NCBI RefSeq assembly: GCF_030272615.1 | Contig: NC_081415.1 | Span: 624,715,740 to 624,773,739, forward strand | DNA from: Cryptomeria japonica | Lineage: Eukaryota; Streptophyta; Pinopsida; Cupressales; Cupressaceae | Reading direction: 5' to 3' | DNA: 58,000 bases | Program-made: the position numbers and the translations under genes | Part shown: positions 45,918 to 57,086 of the stretch, piece by piece | Layout of the letters: each line of letters begins with the position of its first letter | Numbering within the stretch: position 1 is the first letter of the stretch | The notes under the pieces: model-generated | Database searches by the model: none | Seen by the model: only the letters and a program-made list of their open reading frames with translations | What the model was told of the DNA's origin: nothing

Positions 45918-47384
45918 TTATATAACATCCTTGAAGGTAGACAAACAAGCTTTCCTTAGATCATAGCCAATGTCTTTGTTAACATTTTGTGTGAACATCT
46001 CTACCATTTGTTTTTGTGGAATTTCACAAGAGCATCTGCTAGCTAGATTTCTCCATCTTTGTAAGAATGATGCAAAAGATTCTCCCTCTTTTTGCTTGGT
46101 GTTGCACAAAGTAGTGACTGATATGTCTATCTCTATATTGTAGGAGAAATGTTGAATAAATGCCTCTGCTAAGTCACCCCATGACTTAATACCAGGTGGG
46201 AGTTGGGAGAACCATTCCATAGCTTGATCGCCTAAGCTTTGTGGGAATAATCTCATCAAATATGTCTCTTTTGAAGCTACTTCAATGCAAGCTATGAAAA
46301 ACTGTCTTATGTGTGCCTTAGGATCCCCTTTTCCTCTATACTTATCAAATTTAGGTGTCACAAAATGTGTAGGAAATGGAGGCATTGGAATGCTCTTGTC
46401 GAATGGATAAAGACATATGTCTCTCATTGTGTATGTTAGCTTCGGTGTATTTATAACCTCCATTTTCTTTTGTAAGTCCCTTATTTGTTGCTCTAAATTG
46501 CTCTTAGGTGGAGATTGACTTCTTGGACCATACCCCATGTTTGAGGCACCAATTGGAGGAGGAGCATGTTGCATATATGGATGATATTGATCATACACAT
46601 GTTCATATGGAGGAGGTCTATAGTGATGCGGCATATATGGAGCACTTGGTATAGATTCATGTTGAGGAACACCATATTTATTTTGCACATGTATACCATA
46701 TTCTACAGACATGTCATGTTCTATTGTGTTGCCCCCAAATTTGACACGGGATTTCCTTGTGTCCAAATTTTCAGCATACCTTTGAATATGCAATTGTTTT
46801 GGTTGATCCGTAGCTTGAGCATATCCATCTGCATAAGACTTCCATCATGGTCTACGAAGGGGAGTATCATATGCTTGACCATGTGTATGTGGGACCTCTG
46901 GTTTTTGAAGCAAAGACGATGGTGATTCAGGCACCATATATTGTCCTCTATTTCCTCCACTATTAGGTCTCCTTTGATCCATGTTGGAGTCAGTTTGTTG
47001 CAAAGGTCGGTTTTCCATTTTTTGAGATATGTCAAAATCATGAGGTATCTTGGCTCCACTTTGTGCCATCATGTGTAAGAAGTATTGTCTATCTCTCCTC
47101 ATTATTTCCTCAACCAATCGATTGAAATGGGGATTCATAATGGATTCTTCCACATCTACTGAATGTATTGATAAGTTGTCCAAATTGTCATTGTGTGTAA
47201 CATTGTTGTTTGTAGTGCCTGTGTTTTCAACATTTTGAATGTTTCTATAGACATCCATGTCAGGTAATGTAGTGTGATTAGTGTTGAAAAAGATATCATT
47301 CTCATACTCATAAGAACTCATGTTTGCGGACTCTTGAGCCTCTTTAGTTTCTCTCCTATATTTTTGAAGACGGGTTTCAACCAT
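45918..47384 (-). pseudogene. Tat Gag
   Basis: The ATG at 47384 starts a basic sequence (MVETRLQKYRRETKEAQ). A single in-frame TGA lies at 46845 and a TAA at 45918. The Gag core (PF03732 type) is at 46430-45950: FPTHFVTPKFDKYRGKGDPK, then LFPQSLGDQAMEWFSQLPPG, FIQHFSY and KEGESFASFLQRWRNLA. Upstream of it is a P/Y/H-rich linker. Gag forms the particle that carries the element RNA. The start lies about 2.2 kb from the LTR, so the leader is long, as in Ogre-like elements. Confidence 0.88.
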
Positions 47385-47389
47385 GAACT

Positions 47390-49620
47390 AGGTATTGACC
47401 GAGATGTGTGAGACTAGATGAAAATGGAAAAAGTATGGAAAACCAAGAGTTGAATGGAATGTAAATGAATCTGAGGTGTACTTGCAATTGTCCAAAGTGT
47501 AAGACCAAGTATGTATGTAGTAGAGTAGGTGTGACTTCCAAAGAGAGGATAGTTTCTCTTGATGAGGTAAGCTGACCTTGACTCTAAGTAAGACCAAATG
47601 AGACCCAAAGGTAAGAAACCTTGATGAGGGACCACCTAGCAAAGTGTTGTTGTATGTAATGTGTTGACAAAGTATAGTGAGGACAAGCAAATGACCTTTT
47701 GACTCAAGTTTAGACAAGTGTGAATGTAAAGCAAGATGTAAAGAAAGATGTAAAATAATGATGGATTTTGTGAGACCCAAAGACAGTTTGAATGCTAGAT
47801 GAAACCTGGAGAAATGACCTAGGAAGCTCAAGTATTCCGAAACTGATTTCTTTTTGTTTGCTGGACTGTAAAATTTTATTTTATTTTTTTGCAATTTTGA
47901 ACACAGACGCGCTTGTATACTGCACAGACGCGGTTACCCGACACAGAGGTGTTTCTATTCAACACAGATGCTATTATAAACACAGACACTATTCTGCCCT
48001 TCACAGACGCGCCTAGACAACACAGACGTGGTTAAAAAAGACACAGACGCGTTTCTGTAAAATTTGTGCAATTTTTTCCAATCTGTGAAGTCATTTTGTT
48101 GTGACCAAATCTGACTGTTTGACTATTTTTCGTGACAAGAGGACACAATGTTGATGAGGACTCAATGTTTGCAAGTGTTTAGACTGACAATGACTCCAAG
48201 AAAGGTGTGTTGTTTGATGTAAAATTGTTTTGCATACACTTGAAGACACAATAGACACAATGTTTTGTTGTTTGGTCTTGAATATTTGAATGTTTAAAAT
48301 AAATCAAGCACAATTCTTATGGCTGGCCAAGACAATAGTTGTTGATCCCACATAGGGTTTTACCCCCGAGGCTACGCTATTCAGAGCAGATACTTAGATG
48401 CTTGACCTCACTGGCTCCACCCTCGGCACTCACTTCTCGGGTCAGCCAAGCATCAGTCCCCATGAAAACTCCCCATGGCGAACTTTGTATCTCTACTAAG
48501 AACCGTATGTGTGTGGGCCACTACTAGAGGTCCGACCTCCTGCCCCAACAACTAGAAGGATTTGGGCTTCTAAAACAAAAAGGTGCTAGTAAGGGCATCC
48601 GCTCGTGTGGCCATACATGCGGCACTTTCAGCTCTGTAAATATAGAAGGTTCCCAGCCGGTAGGGGTTACGCCCTACAAATGATCAAATAAATTTGATCA
48701 AACGGGTTTATGGGGAGACATAGTGTCGGTATGAACTAATCAGCAAACGTTATTCATAGTTTTCACCATGAATATATTTGTTTATAGTGGTTTGGAAGAG
48801 GTGGGTTTTCCTCGCTACCACTTGGGTCGTTCTCTTCTCACTAGTACTCCTAATGACCACACGGGAAGACAGGCCCTCTAAAGATTAAACAAAAAGAGCC
48901 TATTGCTCAAGACACAAAAAACAATGATTCAATTTTAGTGCACCAATGGAAGTGTTTGCTAGTCTATGAAAATAAGGCACACAATAAAAATCAAAAAACC
49001 TTGCCAAGGACCTGCAACAAAGAGTTGTTAGTAGTTTGGGTTGTTTGAAATAATCACCCCTTCCTGCAAACACACAAGTTAGGTAAATTTTAAAACCCAA
49101 AAGACTTTCTGAAAATAGGGGCCTTCAACCAAATGATTTAGCTTCCAAGGCAAGCTGCACCACTTTTGTGTTAGCTAGATCTGAAAATGTTAGCTCAAAA
49201 TAAACCAGATCTGAAACCCTAAATGCAAAATCTGAAAAGTGAATCAATAAAATTTCAAAATTTTGAAATAGGCAATACACAGACGCATTACCCCTGATGT
49301 AGACGTGACTCTGAGACACAAACGCGGTTCTGTGAGACACAGACGTGAGTAAAAACCATAGTCGCTCTTTCCAAACACAGACGTGGGTAAAAATGACACA
49401 GACGCGCTTCTGTAACACAGACACGCCTGCCTAGAACCTGCAAAATGAAATATTGCCAAAACACAGACGCGGATCCAATTGTCTCAGACGCGCCTAAAAA
49501 TAAAAAACGCGATCCAAAAGTGCGCAGACGCGAAAATACCAAAAATGCTGCTGAAAATGTCCGATCTGCAACTTCAAAAACACAAGATCTGCAACAAGGA
49601 GGTTAAATGCAAAGGGACAA
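47390..49620 (-). promoter_or_regulatory. Long leader of the Tat element
   Basis: No coding sequence is seen. In sense order it has a CGCGTCTGTG-type module array (49535-49265), an AT-mixed stretch, a GC-rich block of about 550 bp (48880-48330) with several short palindromic phrases, a second module array (48055-47897) and about 500 bp before the gag ATG. A CATGGTGAAAAC motif lies at about 48762-48773 on the sense strand, the same motif that occurs three times in the 3' region. Such long leaders often carry packaging or splicing signals; none can be assigned here. Confidence 0.6.
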
Positions 49621-49640
49621 GAGTCCCACCGGGCGTGCCA
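49621..49640 (-). promoter_or_regulatory. Primer-binding site of the large Tat element
   Basis: On the sense strand TGGCACGCCCGGTGGGAC starts three bases after the 5' LTR end (...ATACA). Position and TGG start fit a tRNA primer site. It is not the initiator tRNA-Met site; I cannot name the tRNA with confidence. Confidence 0.75.
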
Positions 49641-49643
49641 AAA

Positions 49644-50419
49644 TGTATATGGTGAAAATGGATAACAATAACAACAAGACTGAAAGGCTAAATGAATTCA
49701 ACCACCAAACCCTAGCCTAACAACAAGAAAGATCCACCATAACATATGAAGATTACCTAAGACAATGCAAATCACATGAAATCACAAAGATTATACCATC
49801 ACATGTCCAATAGGGTTTTGATCTCCATTCTTCCTATCTCCATTGATCTTGCTTGATATATTTGCTCTCAGATTTTATGTGCACAAGAGCTCAATAAAGA
49901 ACGGAATGTGGTTGCAAGTAGGATCGTAGTGTAGTCAAAATGATCATTAGGGCATTAAGTCATTAGGGTTTGATAATGAAGAAGGCATCTCCTTAAATAG
50001 AAGACACAATAAGAAATGGAGGGATAAGATTGAGAGGTGCAAAAAAGGAGGTTGGCTAGGATTAGAGGGTAGGTAAAAGAAATAATAAAATAATGAAAGG
50101 GGTAGGTAGTGTATGAATTAAGAGATGAATGACATGTGTCATGTGTAGAAAAAACTAATGAATTAATTAAATAAATAAAGATTTATTTAATTAATAGAAG
50201 AAATGAGATCAATTAAATAAATAAATATTTATTTAATTTAGGAAAAGGATAATTTAAATAAATAAATGTATTTATTTAAATGAGAAATAAGGCTAGAAGA
50301 GGATAAAATGAATTGATTAAATAAATAAAGAATTATTTAATTAATAGAAGAATTAAGCTTAGATAATTAAATAAATAAAATATTTATTTAATTAGATTGG
50401 ACAATTTTAGGTGTCTACA
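49644..50419 (-). repeat. 5' LTR of the large Tat element
   Basis: The 776-bp partner of 34152-34929 differs from it at about 12 positions by eye, mostly transitions. The TATA-like CTATTTAAGG and the five AT palindromes are present. It drives the gag-pol transcript on the minus strand. Confidence 0.95.
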
Positions 50420-51209
50420 GTAGGTTCCTATAATATTTTCAGTATTAGTATATAGACAAATATTATCACTATTAATCTATATATAATTTATTATTATATG
50501 GGTTGACACTAGCATCAAGAGGAGATTGTTGAAAACCATGTGCATATAATAAATATATGTTGTAGTAGAAAAACAATGATATCCATAAAGTTGACATAAT
50601 GATAATGCATATCAAAATTTACTAGCATATGTAATCGAGTTAATACTATTATCTTACCTCCATATTTATATAATTATTGGTCAATATGACATATTGTATG
50701 TACATTCAAAAAACAAAAAAATATTATAAGTACCAAGACAATTTTATGAGTTCAAATTAAATAAAATGAGTCACCAAAAGTAATTAACTACTAGAGAAAA
50801 GAAGATTCAAGATAGTCATTGTGATACATGTTACTGATTATGATTACAAAAGTTGTTCCTTGTTATTCATTTTTGTCACATATCTTAGATTTTCTATGTT
50901 GGAGTAGTGCTCGAATGGTAATTACAATAATATTATTAAATGACTCAAGAAATTTTTCTCATAAGAAAATAGTGAATATTAAACCTAAATTTAAGACACT
51001 ACAAATATCTATAGTGGAATTTTGGACATTGATCCTTATAAACTCTGTATAGTTACAACTCAATCGATTTTAATCATAATTTACAAGTAGACTACCCTTT
51101 TAAGATTTAGAATAAAAAATATGTGTTACATTTTATGTTTGACAAAAGTTTTGCATAATTATAAAACTCCATAATTATGCTTAATGGTAATTTAGGTTGG
51201 TACACTCTT
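50420..51209. other. AT-rich spacer, possibly with a copia LTR fragment
   Basis: No gene. The phrase CATCAAGAGGAGATTGTTGAAAACC near 50511-50535 looks like a polypurine tract and LTR start of a plus-strand copia element, but no partner or end can be seen. The sequence next to the Tat LTR does not continue the gag reading frame broken at 34151. Confidence 0.4.
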
Positions 51210-52435
51210 TTTTAGATAGTTCAAATAACTGAAAGACAACTGAGAGAGAGGTTAATAAGTTGTCACCATATTACTGGAACATTAAGCAATTAAAACTTTA
51301 ATGCCAGAACCCAAAAGATCAATATCGGAATGCATAAACCAATTACCGAAATAGTAGATATACCAATTAAGCACAAGCAATAATTAGAGAATAAATACCA
51401 TCCACATGACACCAAGATTTGTACGTGGAAAACCTTGTAAGGGGTAAAACGATGGTGAGAAGCCTACCCACAGTCAGATAATACTTTTACAGTAAGTATG
51501 TGAATACAAATTGAGGGGCCTGCACTTCCAGGAAGGCCAATAGCCTAGAGCACACTGCTCATTACAAAAGGAGTCTCACTGACTACATTTAAATCCAGAC
51601 TATAATCCGAAAGAAAGAATGAACAATGATAACATCTCCTATGCCTGAATATAATACCCAGTTAAGCTCAATAGCAAAGGACTTAATCCTCTTATATATA
51701 CCCAACTCGATCACCAATGATTGACCAAATCCTCTGCATGAATGATTATTATATTATTTGCTCGCATACCACATTCCTCTATGATCTACAATGTGATCTC
51801 ACATCATATATATACAAACCCTCGAACATAAACAATAAGGTCAACCACCACACAATAAAGAAATTACATAATTACAAAACATGTTAGCATGAGACCAAAC
51901 AAATAATATCCAACCCATAAGACATCCGAGAAACACATCAAGAAGTCCAATCAACATGTTACATTAAGCTGGTCCAAAACCTAGATAGACCCAGACCCAA
52001 TTTAGGTCCACACACTAAAGCAATGATCCCAATCAGCCATGTCTCGAATAAAATCACCATCAACATCCTAAATCTCTACTAGAAGCTGCACCAACACCAC
52101 TTCTGCATAACATTAAAGATCTTCAACAAAGCTCTGCCAACGAAACCCTCATTGGATCAACAAACCAAGATTACCGACATATAAGATAGCATCTGATCAC
52201 CAAATCAAAACCAACTGAATAAAAATGAATCTGAGTAGCATGAATTGCAGATCTAAGCCAATTCCAAAAGCCAAATCATACTAGAGTATACCAGATCATC
52301 ATGAACTAACCAACCAAAAACCAAACATCCTACCCAGACCAGAAGGATACCGGTAAAGCAGCCAAAATAGCTGGTGTTGACATCAATGACAAAACATCAA
52401 TGCAACACATAATCAATTCCTCCAAATGACCAACA
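51210..52435 (-). repeat. 3' LTR of the copia element, about 1.2 kb
   Basis: On the sense strand it starts TGTTGGTCATTTGGAGG after the tract CCAAACGGGGATAT and ends near 51210, where the terminus has mutated. Landmarks shared with elements A and B are the AGCAGTGTGCTCTAGG/GGCCTTCCTGG block near 51525-51565 and the GTACGTGGAAAACC block near 51420. Confidence 0.85.
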
Positions 52436-52800
52436 ATATCCCCGTTTGGCATTGATGGCAACACTAGATGTGAAAAACATCCAAGTGCCAAGAAATGCCA
52501 AACAAATCTCCCACACAAGAATATAGCAATGAAGTTTTGATCTATACTCTCCTTGTTGATAATATCTTAGTTATGTTCTACAAATTTCTCCCCATAATGT
52601 ATATATCTCCTTAAGTTTTTCATATGAATATCTCTCCCCCTTTGATATCAATGCCAATAATCTAACAAAGATATTGAAGCAAAAACATAAACCACTAAAT
52701 CACAAGACTAACTACTCCCCTTGAGTGGTAGTATCACCACATAAATCTAGAATGAATAATATCTCTGATAATGCATACTAGACTAATGCCAAATCGCATC
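52436..52800 (-). promoter_or_regulatory. Polypurine tract and upstream G-rich tracts of the copia element
   Basis: The tract next to the LTR is CCAAACGGGGATAT (sense). Further tracts of the form AAAGGGGGAGA lie at about 52636-52646 and 52716-52722, with the repeated context ATTGATRYCAAAGGGGGAGA. The same layout occurs in elements A and B and at 2890-3042. Confidence 0.65.
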
Positions 52801-52802
52801 AA

Positions 52803-53597
52803 TCATTTTTCTGTCGGAGGAGCAGAAACCCTTAATTTGTCTCTGAGGTACTCAAATGATTCTTTAGGCAAAGGTTTAGTGAAGATGTCTTCAATCCTCT
52901 CTTTCGTGTTCACATAAACCAATCTAACTTCAGTTTCTTCCACCTTCTCCTTCAAAAAGTTATACTTGATAGATATGTGCTTTGTCTTAGAGTGAAATAC
53001 TGGATTCTTTGATATGTCAATAGCACCAGAGTTATTACAGTGAATAACTATGGGTCCATTGCAATGCACTTTTATGTCCTTCAACATTTTTTTCATCCAT
53101 AGAACTTGTGTACAGTTAGTAGCAACAACAACATATTCAGCTTCAGCAGTAGATAAAGAAGTACATGATTGTTTCTTGCTGATCGATGAAATAAGTTTAT
53201 TTCCAAGAAAGAAAGCTCCACCGAAAGTACTTTTCCAGTCATCAACATCACTTGCCCAATCTGCATCTGTATATGCACATAAAGTAAAGTCATCATCTTT
53301 AGGGTACCACAAACCATATTCAAATGTTCCTTGCAAGTATCTAAAAATTCTTTTCACCGAACTCTCATGATTTTCTCTAGGATCACTTTGATATCTTGAT
53401 ACAATGCAAACAACATTCATTATATATGATCTAGTCAGAGTCAAATATAGAAGACCTCCAATAATAGACTTGTATGTTGTAGAATTTACCTGTGCAGACT
53501 CATCTTTCCTTGTCAATTTCTCACTTGTAACCATAGGAGTACTAACCAGTTTAGAATCTTCCATACCAAATTTCTTCAACATATCCCTAGCATACAT
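52803..53597 (-). pseudogene. Copia RNase H
   Basis: The frame covers the end of RT and the RNase H: MYARDMLKKFGMEDSK, YKSIIGGLLYLTLTRSYI, then YTDADWASDVDDWKSTFGGA with the first catalytic D, STAEAEYV with the E, and IVIHCNNSGAIDIS where copia elements normally have CDN. The third catalytic Asp is thus N here. The end is DIFTKPLPKESF. It degrades the RNA strand during cDNA synthesis in active elements. It is in the main polyprotein frame. Confidence 0.9.
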
Positions 53598-53636
53598 AGT
53601 TTCATAGATGAAAATATATTAATCACTCTAAGTAAT

Positions 53637-54260
53637 CTAAAAACCTAAGAAAATTTTCATTTGCCCAATCATAGACATCTCAAATTCTTTCTCCATATTG
53701 TTAGAAAATTCCATGGACAACTTATCTTCACCTCCAAAAATGATGTCATCAACAAAAACCTCAATAATCAATATATCATCATCAGTGATTTTATAGTACA
53801 AATTATTGTCAGCATTACCTTTAGTGAAACCAATATTGAAAAGATATTTATTTAACCTTGCATACCAAGCTCTAAGTGTCTGTTTCAATCCATATAAGAC
53901 TTTCTTTAACCTGCAAACCATTTTTTATCATCTAAAAGTTAAAAACCATCAGGTTGCTCAATATAAACTTCCTCATCAAGATCCCCATTCAGAAAATCAT
54001 ACTTAGCATCTATCTGATAAACCTTGTTGCTTTTATGTGCAGCATAGGCAAGAAATAATCTTACAGCTTCAATCCTAGCTACAGGTGCAAAAGTTTCACC
54101 ATAATCAACTCCTTCCTTCTGAGAATATCCTTTACAAACCAATCTATCTTTATTTCTTATAACTTTTCCATCTTCATTTAATTTATTCCTAAAAACCCAT
54201 TTAGTTCCAATAACATTCTTATTTTTAGGCCGGGGAACTAAAATCCATGTGTTATTCTTT
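53637..54260 (-). pseudogene. Copia reverse transcriptase
   Basis: 54142-53939 reads [20 protein letters not shown] and [20 protein letters not shown], the N-terminal part of the copia RT, in a shifted frame. 53921-53637 reads LKKVLYGLKQTLRAWYARLN and IEVFVDDIIFGG, so the catalytic pair DD is kept with F in the place of the usual Y. The frame change is undone between 53939 and 53921. Stops separate the pieces. The parts before 54200 ([12 protein letters not shown]) are readable with stops. Confidence 0.85.
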
Positions 54261-54593
54261 TCTATCTAATCTAATTCTTCTTCAATAGATTTCATCCAAC
54301 ATTCATCTTTACATGCTTCAAACACTGATACTGGTTCAACTTGAGAATTTAAACATACCTCATTAGCTGCCAATCTTCTTCTTGTCATCATTTCATTGTT
54401 CTTATGCCCAATGATTTGATCTTCTGAATGATTCAACGTTACATACCTAGGAGTGTTCTGATTCTTGGTTCCTCTTTCCTATTCTTCAGTTATTGTTGAA
54501 TTTTTTGATACTGCCAGAGTAATGGGTTCAACATTATATTCCATTAAAGGTGTTACCGGTTTAGTTATACCTGTTTCCACCGCCGGTTCATGC

Positions 54594-55946
54594 TCATAAA
54601 ATTCTGATTTGACATCTATTCTTCTCATCCACCTTGATATTAGCACTCTCCACAATTCTCTGCAATCTCTTGTTATAACATCTATATGCTTTTCTTTCAA
54701 TAGAATAACCAAGAAATATTCCTTCATCACATCTAGAATCAAATTTTCCAATGAAATCATCTCTTCTGATATAAAATTTACTACCAAAGATTCTGAAATA
54801 CTTAACTTTAGGTGTATTACCAAACAATAATTCATACGGTGTCTTACCATTTTCTCCTTTGATATGAATTATGTTGAATGTATAAATTGCTATGCTCACT
54901 ACTTCTCTCTAGTAGATATGAGGTATATTAGCTTCCATCATCATGGTTCTAGTAGCATCCAAGATAGTTTTATTCTTCCTTTCCACAACTTCATTCTACC
55001 GAGGTGTCCAAGGAGCACAAAATTGTCTCCTTATACCATGATTCTCACAAAAGTTATTAAACTCACCGAATGTAAATTCTCCACCATGATCTGACCTTAA
55101 GCACTTAATCTTCAATCCTAAATTAGTTTGAAATTTAGCTTCAAAGATTTTAAACTTTTCAAAAGCCTCATATTTCTCCCTTAGAAAAGTAACCCACATC
55201 ATTCTAGAATAATCATCAATGATTAACATAAAATATGTATCACCTTGAAAATTTTTAATTCTAGAGAGGCTACACAAATCAATATGAGTAAGATCAAAAA
55301 CATCATTATATTTGTCTTCAATACTCTTAAAAGAGGTTTTGACCTATTGTCCCATTTGACATTCTTTACATATTGGATTATAGGGCTTCACAATCTTAGG
55401 TATATCTCTAAGTACCTTAGTTGAACTGATCTTTACCATGCAATCAAAGTTCACATGATATAGCCTTTTATGCCATAGACAACTCTCATCAATTTGTGCA
55501 ATCAAACATGTCTTCTCACCAGAATTCAAATGAAATATATTAGCTTTTGTCTGAGTACTATTTGCAATCTCCAAACCAGATCTATTAGTGATTTTGTATT
55601 TTCCATCCTTGAATTGTAATTGAAATACCTTATCCACCAACAGTCCTACACTCAAAAGATTATGACTTAAAACTTCAACATAATAAACATTATTAGTATT
55701 GTTCTTACCATCTAATGATATAGTTCCTCTTCTTTTGATCATGCATGCTTTGCCATCTCTAAATCTAACAAGATCGCCATCAAATTCTTGCAAAGATAGA
55801 AACTTCATTTTATCTCCATTCACATGATGTGAACATCCAGTGTCAGCTACCCATTCATCATTATCTTCAGTTTTAGCATCAAGGACCTTATCTTCAAGTA
55901 CATTCTCTTCTAGTGCTAGATCATCTTCCTTGATAGCCAAGAACAC
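54594..55946 (-). pseudogene. Copia protease and integrase
   Basis: The protease motif is EWVADTGCSHHV near 55850. The GAG-pre-integrase zinc part follows: LWHKRLYHVNFDCM and ICKECQMGQ. The integrase core has D in THIDLCSLSRI, D in CLRSDHGGEF and E in NEVVERKNKTI, so all three acidic residues are present. Stops lie at about 55341 and 54994. The latter is TAG where the family usually has Q just before NxVVERKN. The C-terminal part reads GKTPYELLFGNTPKVKYFRIFG. Same frame as gag. Confidence 0.88.
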
Positions 55947-56069
55947 CCATTACTTTCCATTGTCGGAAACACTAGCAGATTCTTGTGTCGGTTCATCATC
56001 AGAATCAATCACACCTTCCTCATCCACAAAGTAACATGATTTATCTCTATTTTTCCTATACTTATACTT

Positions 56070-57029
56070 GTTCTGATATCCAAGGTTAGGCTTAAAAGAT
56101 CTTCTAGCTCTTTCTTTAAATATTGAATTCCTTTCAGGACATCTAGATGAAAAATGATCTATCTTATTACATGCAAAACATTTAAAAGGTGATTTCCCTT
56201 CATACCTACTTCCTACCAGTCCTTTATGTACTCTTCTAGTAAATAGAGCTTCAAGTTGCTCAAATTATTCATCTTCTCTCTTTATCTCATCTAATTCCTT
56301 TAGATACAAAGCTTTCCAATCTTTCTTGCTGATTGATGATGTAAATGCATGAAAAGAAGGTTCAGACATCATAGTTCCAGAAGGTACAAATTCTTCAAGC
56401 TCAAAAGCAGATAATTTCCCAACCAAGGTATCTCTATTGACAAAAGTATTAGCCATTGTTCTCAATTCTCTTTTTGCAGTAGCCTTCATCTTATAAGTCG
56501 GTGGTAAAGCTCTTAGAACTTTAGAAACTATTTCATCTTCACTCAAAGATCCACCACAACATTGAATACCCATAACAATTTCATTTACCCTTTCCATGAA
56601 TGTAGTAATCCTTTCAACTTCTTCCATCTTCAAATTTTCATATCTCACCTGGTAACCATCAAGTTTAGAAATCTTAACAGTAGAATCACCTTCATTAAGA
56701 GTCTCCAACTTGTCCAATATAGCCTTTGCTGATGATTTGTCAGTCAATCCCATTATTTGTTGATCAAAAAGTGCACACAAGACGGCTTCTTTAGCTCTAC
56801 AATCATTCTCAAGCTCCTTATCCAATTTTACTGGAGGAGGATTGCTAGATGCCAGATTGAAAGGAGTAACACCGTTCTCTATGATTTCCCTAATTTCATT
56901 ACCAAGACATCTAAGATGAGTCTCCATCTGAATCTTCCATACTCTGTAATTTATTCCATTAGGCCTAAGAATTTCTCTCTGAAAGACAGCAACAGATGAA
57001 CTTGATGAACTTGAACTGTTAGTTTCCAT
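56070..57029 (-). pseudogene. Copia Gag (UBN2 type) with one zinc knuckle
   Basis: The ATG at 57029 begins a serine-rich start, then NYRVWKIQMETHLRCLG, IMGLTDKSSAKAILDKLETL, then KMEEVERITTFMERVNEIV and VLRALPPTYKMKATA. These are typical of copia Gag proteins (UBN2 family). A stop at 56265 separates the knuckle CFACNKIDHFSSRC (about 56147-56190), which keeps C, C, H and C. It starts about 40 bases after the PBS. It shares the frame of the protease, integrase and RNase H. Confidence 0.88.
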
Positions 57030-57070
57030 AGGATCTTCCTCAAGTGGTTAAGATTTTGCAAACATGATCA

Positions 57071-57084
57071 ATTCTCTAATACCA
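57071..57084 (-). promoter_or_regulatory. Primer-binding site of the copia element
   Basis: On the sense strand TGGTATTAGAGAAT begins two bases after the LTR end (...GTCTAACA). It resembles the initiator tRNA-Met site and the PBS of element B (TGGTATTAGAGCC). Confidence 0.85.
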
Positions 57085-57086
57085 AT

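Larger units (their letters stand above)
34152..50419 (-). mobile_element. Tat-type Ty3/gypsy element with antisense PMD gene, 16.3 kb
   Basis: The element is bounded by LTRs of 778 and 776 bp with TG...CA ends. Sense order from the right is: 5' LTR, PBS, 2.2-kb leader, gag, protease, G-patch-like segment, RT, RNase H, second RNase H, integrase, a 3' region with an antisense ORF cluster (36206-38143), polypurine tract and 3' LTR. Two RNase H domains and the lack of a chromodomain are typical of the Tat group (Ogre, Retand, TatI-III), in which antisense extra ORFs near the 3' LTR are known. By eye the LTRs differ at about 12 positions, so the insertion is fairly young. The 5-bp flanks (GTATC left, GTAGG right) match at three positions only. 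Confidence 0.9.

Noticed and set aside
47897-48055. CRISPR-like array from the regularly repeated CACAGACGCG modules
   Set aside because: The units are short, degenerate and unevenly spaced, lie within a plant retrotransposon leader, and no cas gene is present.
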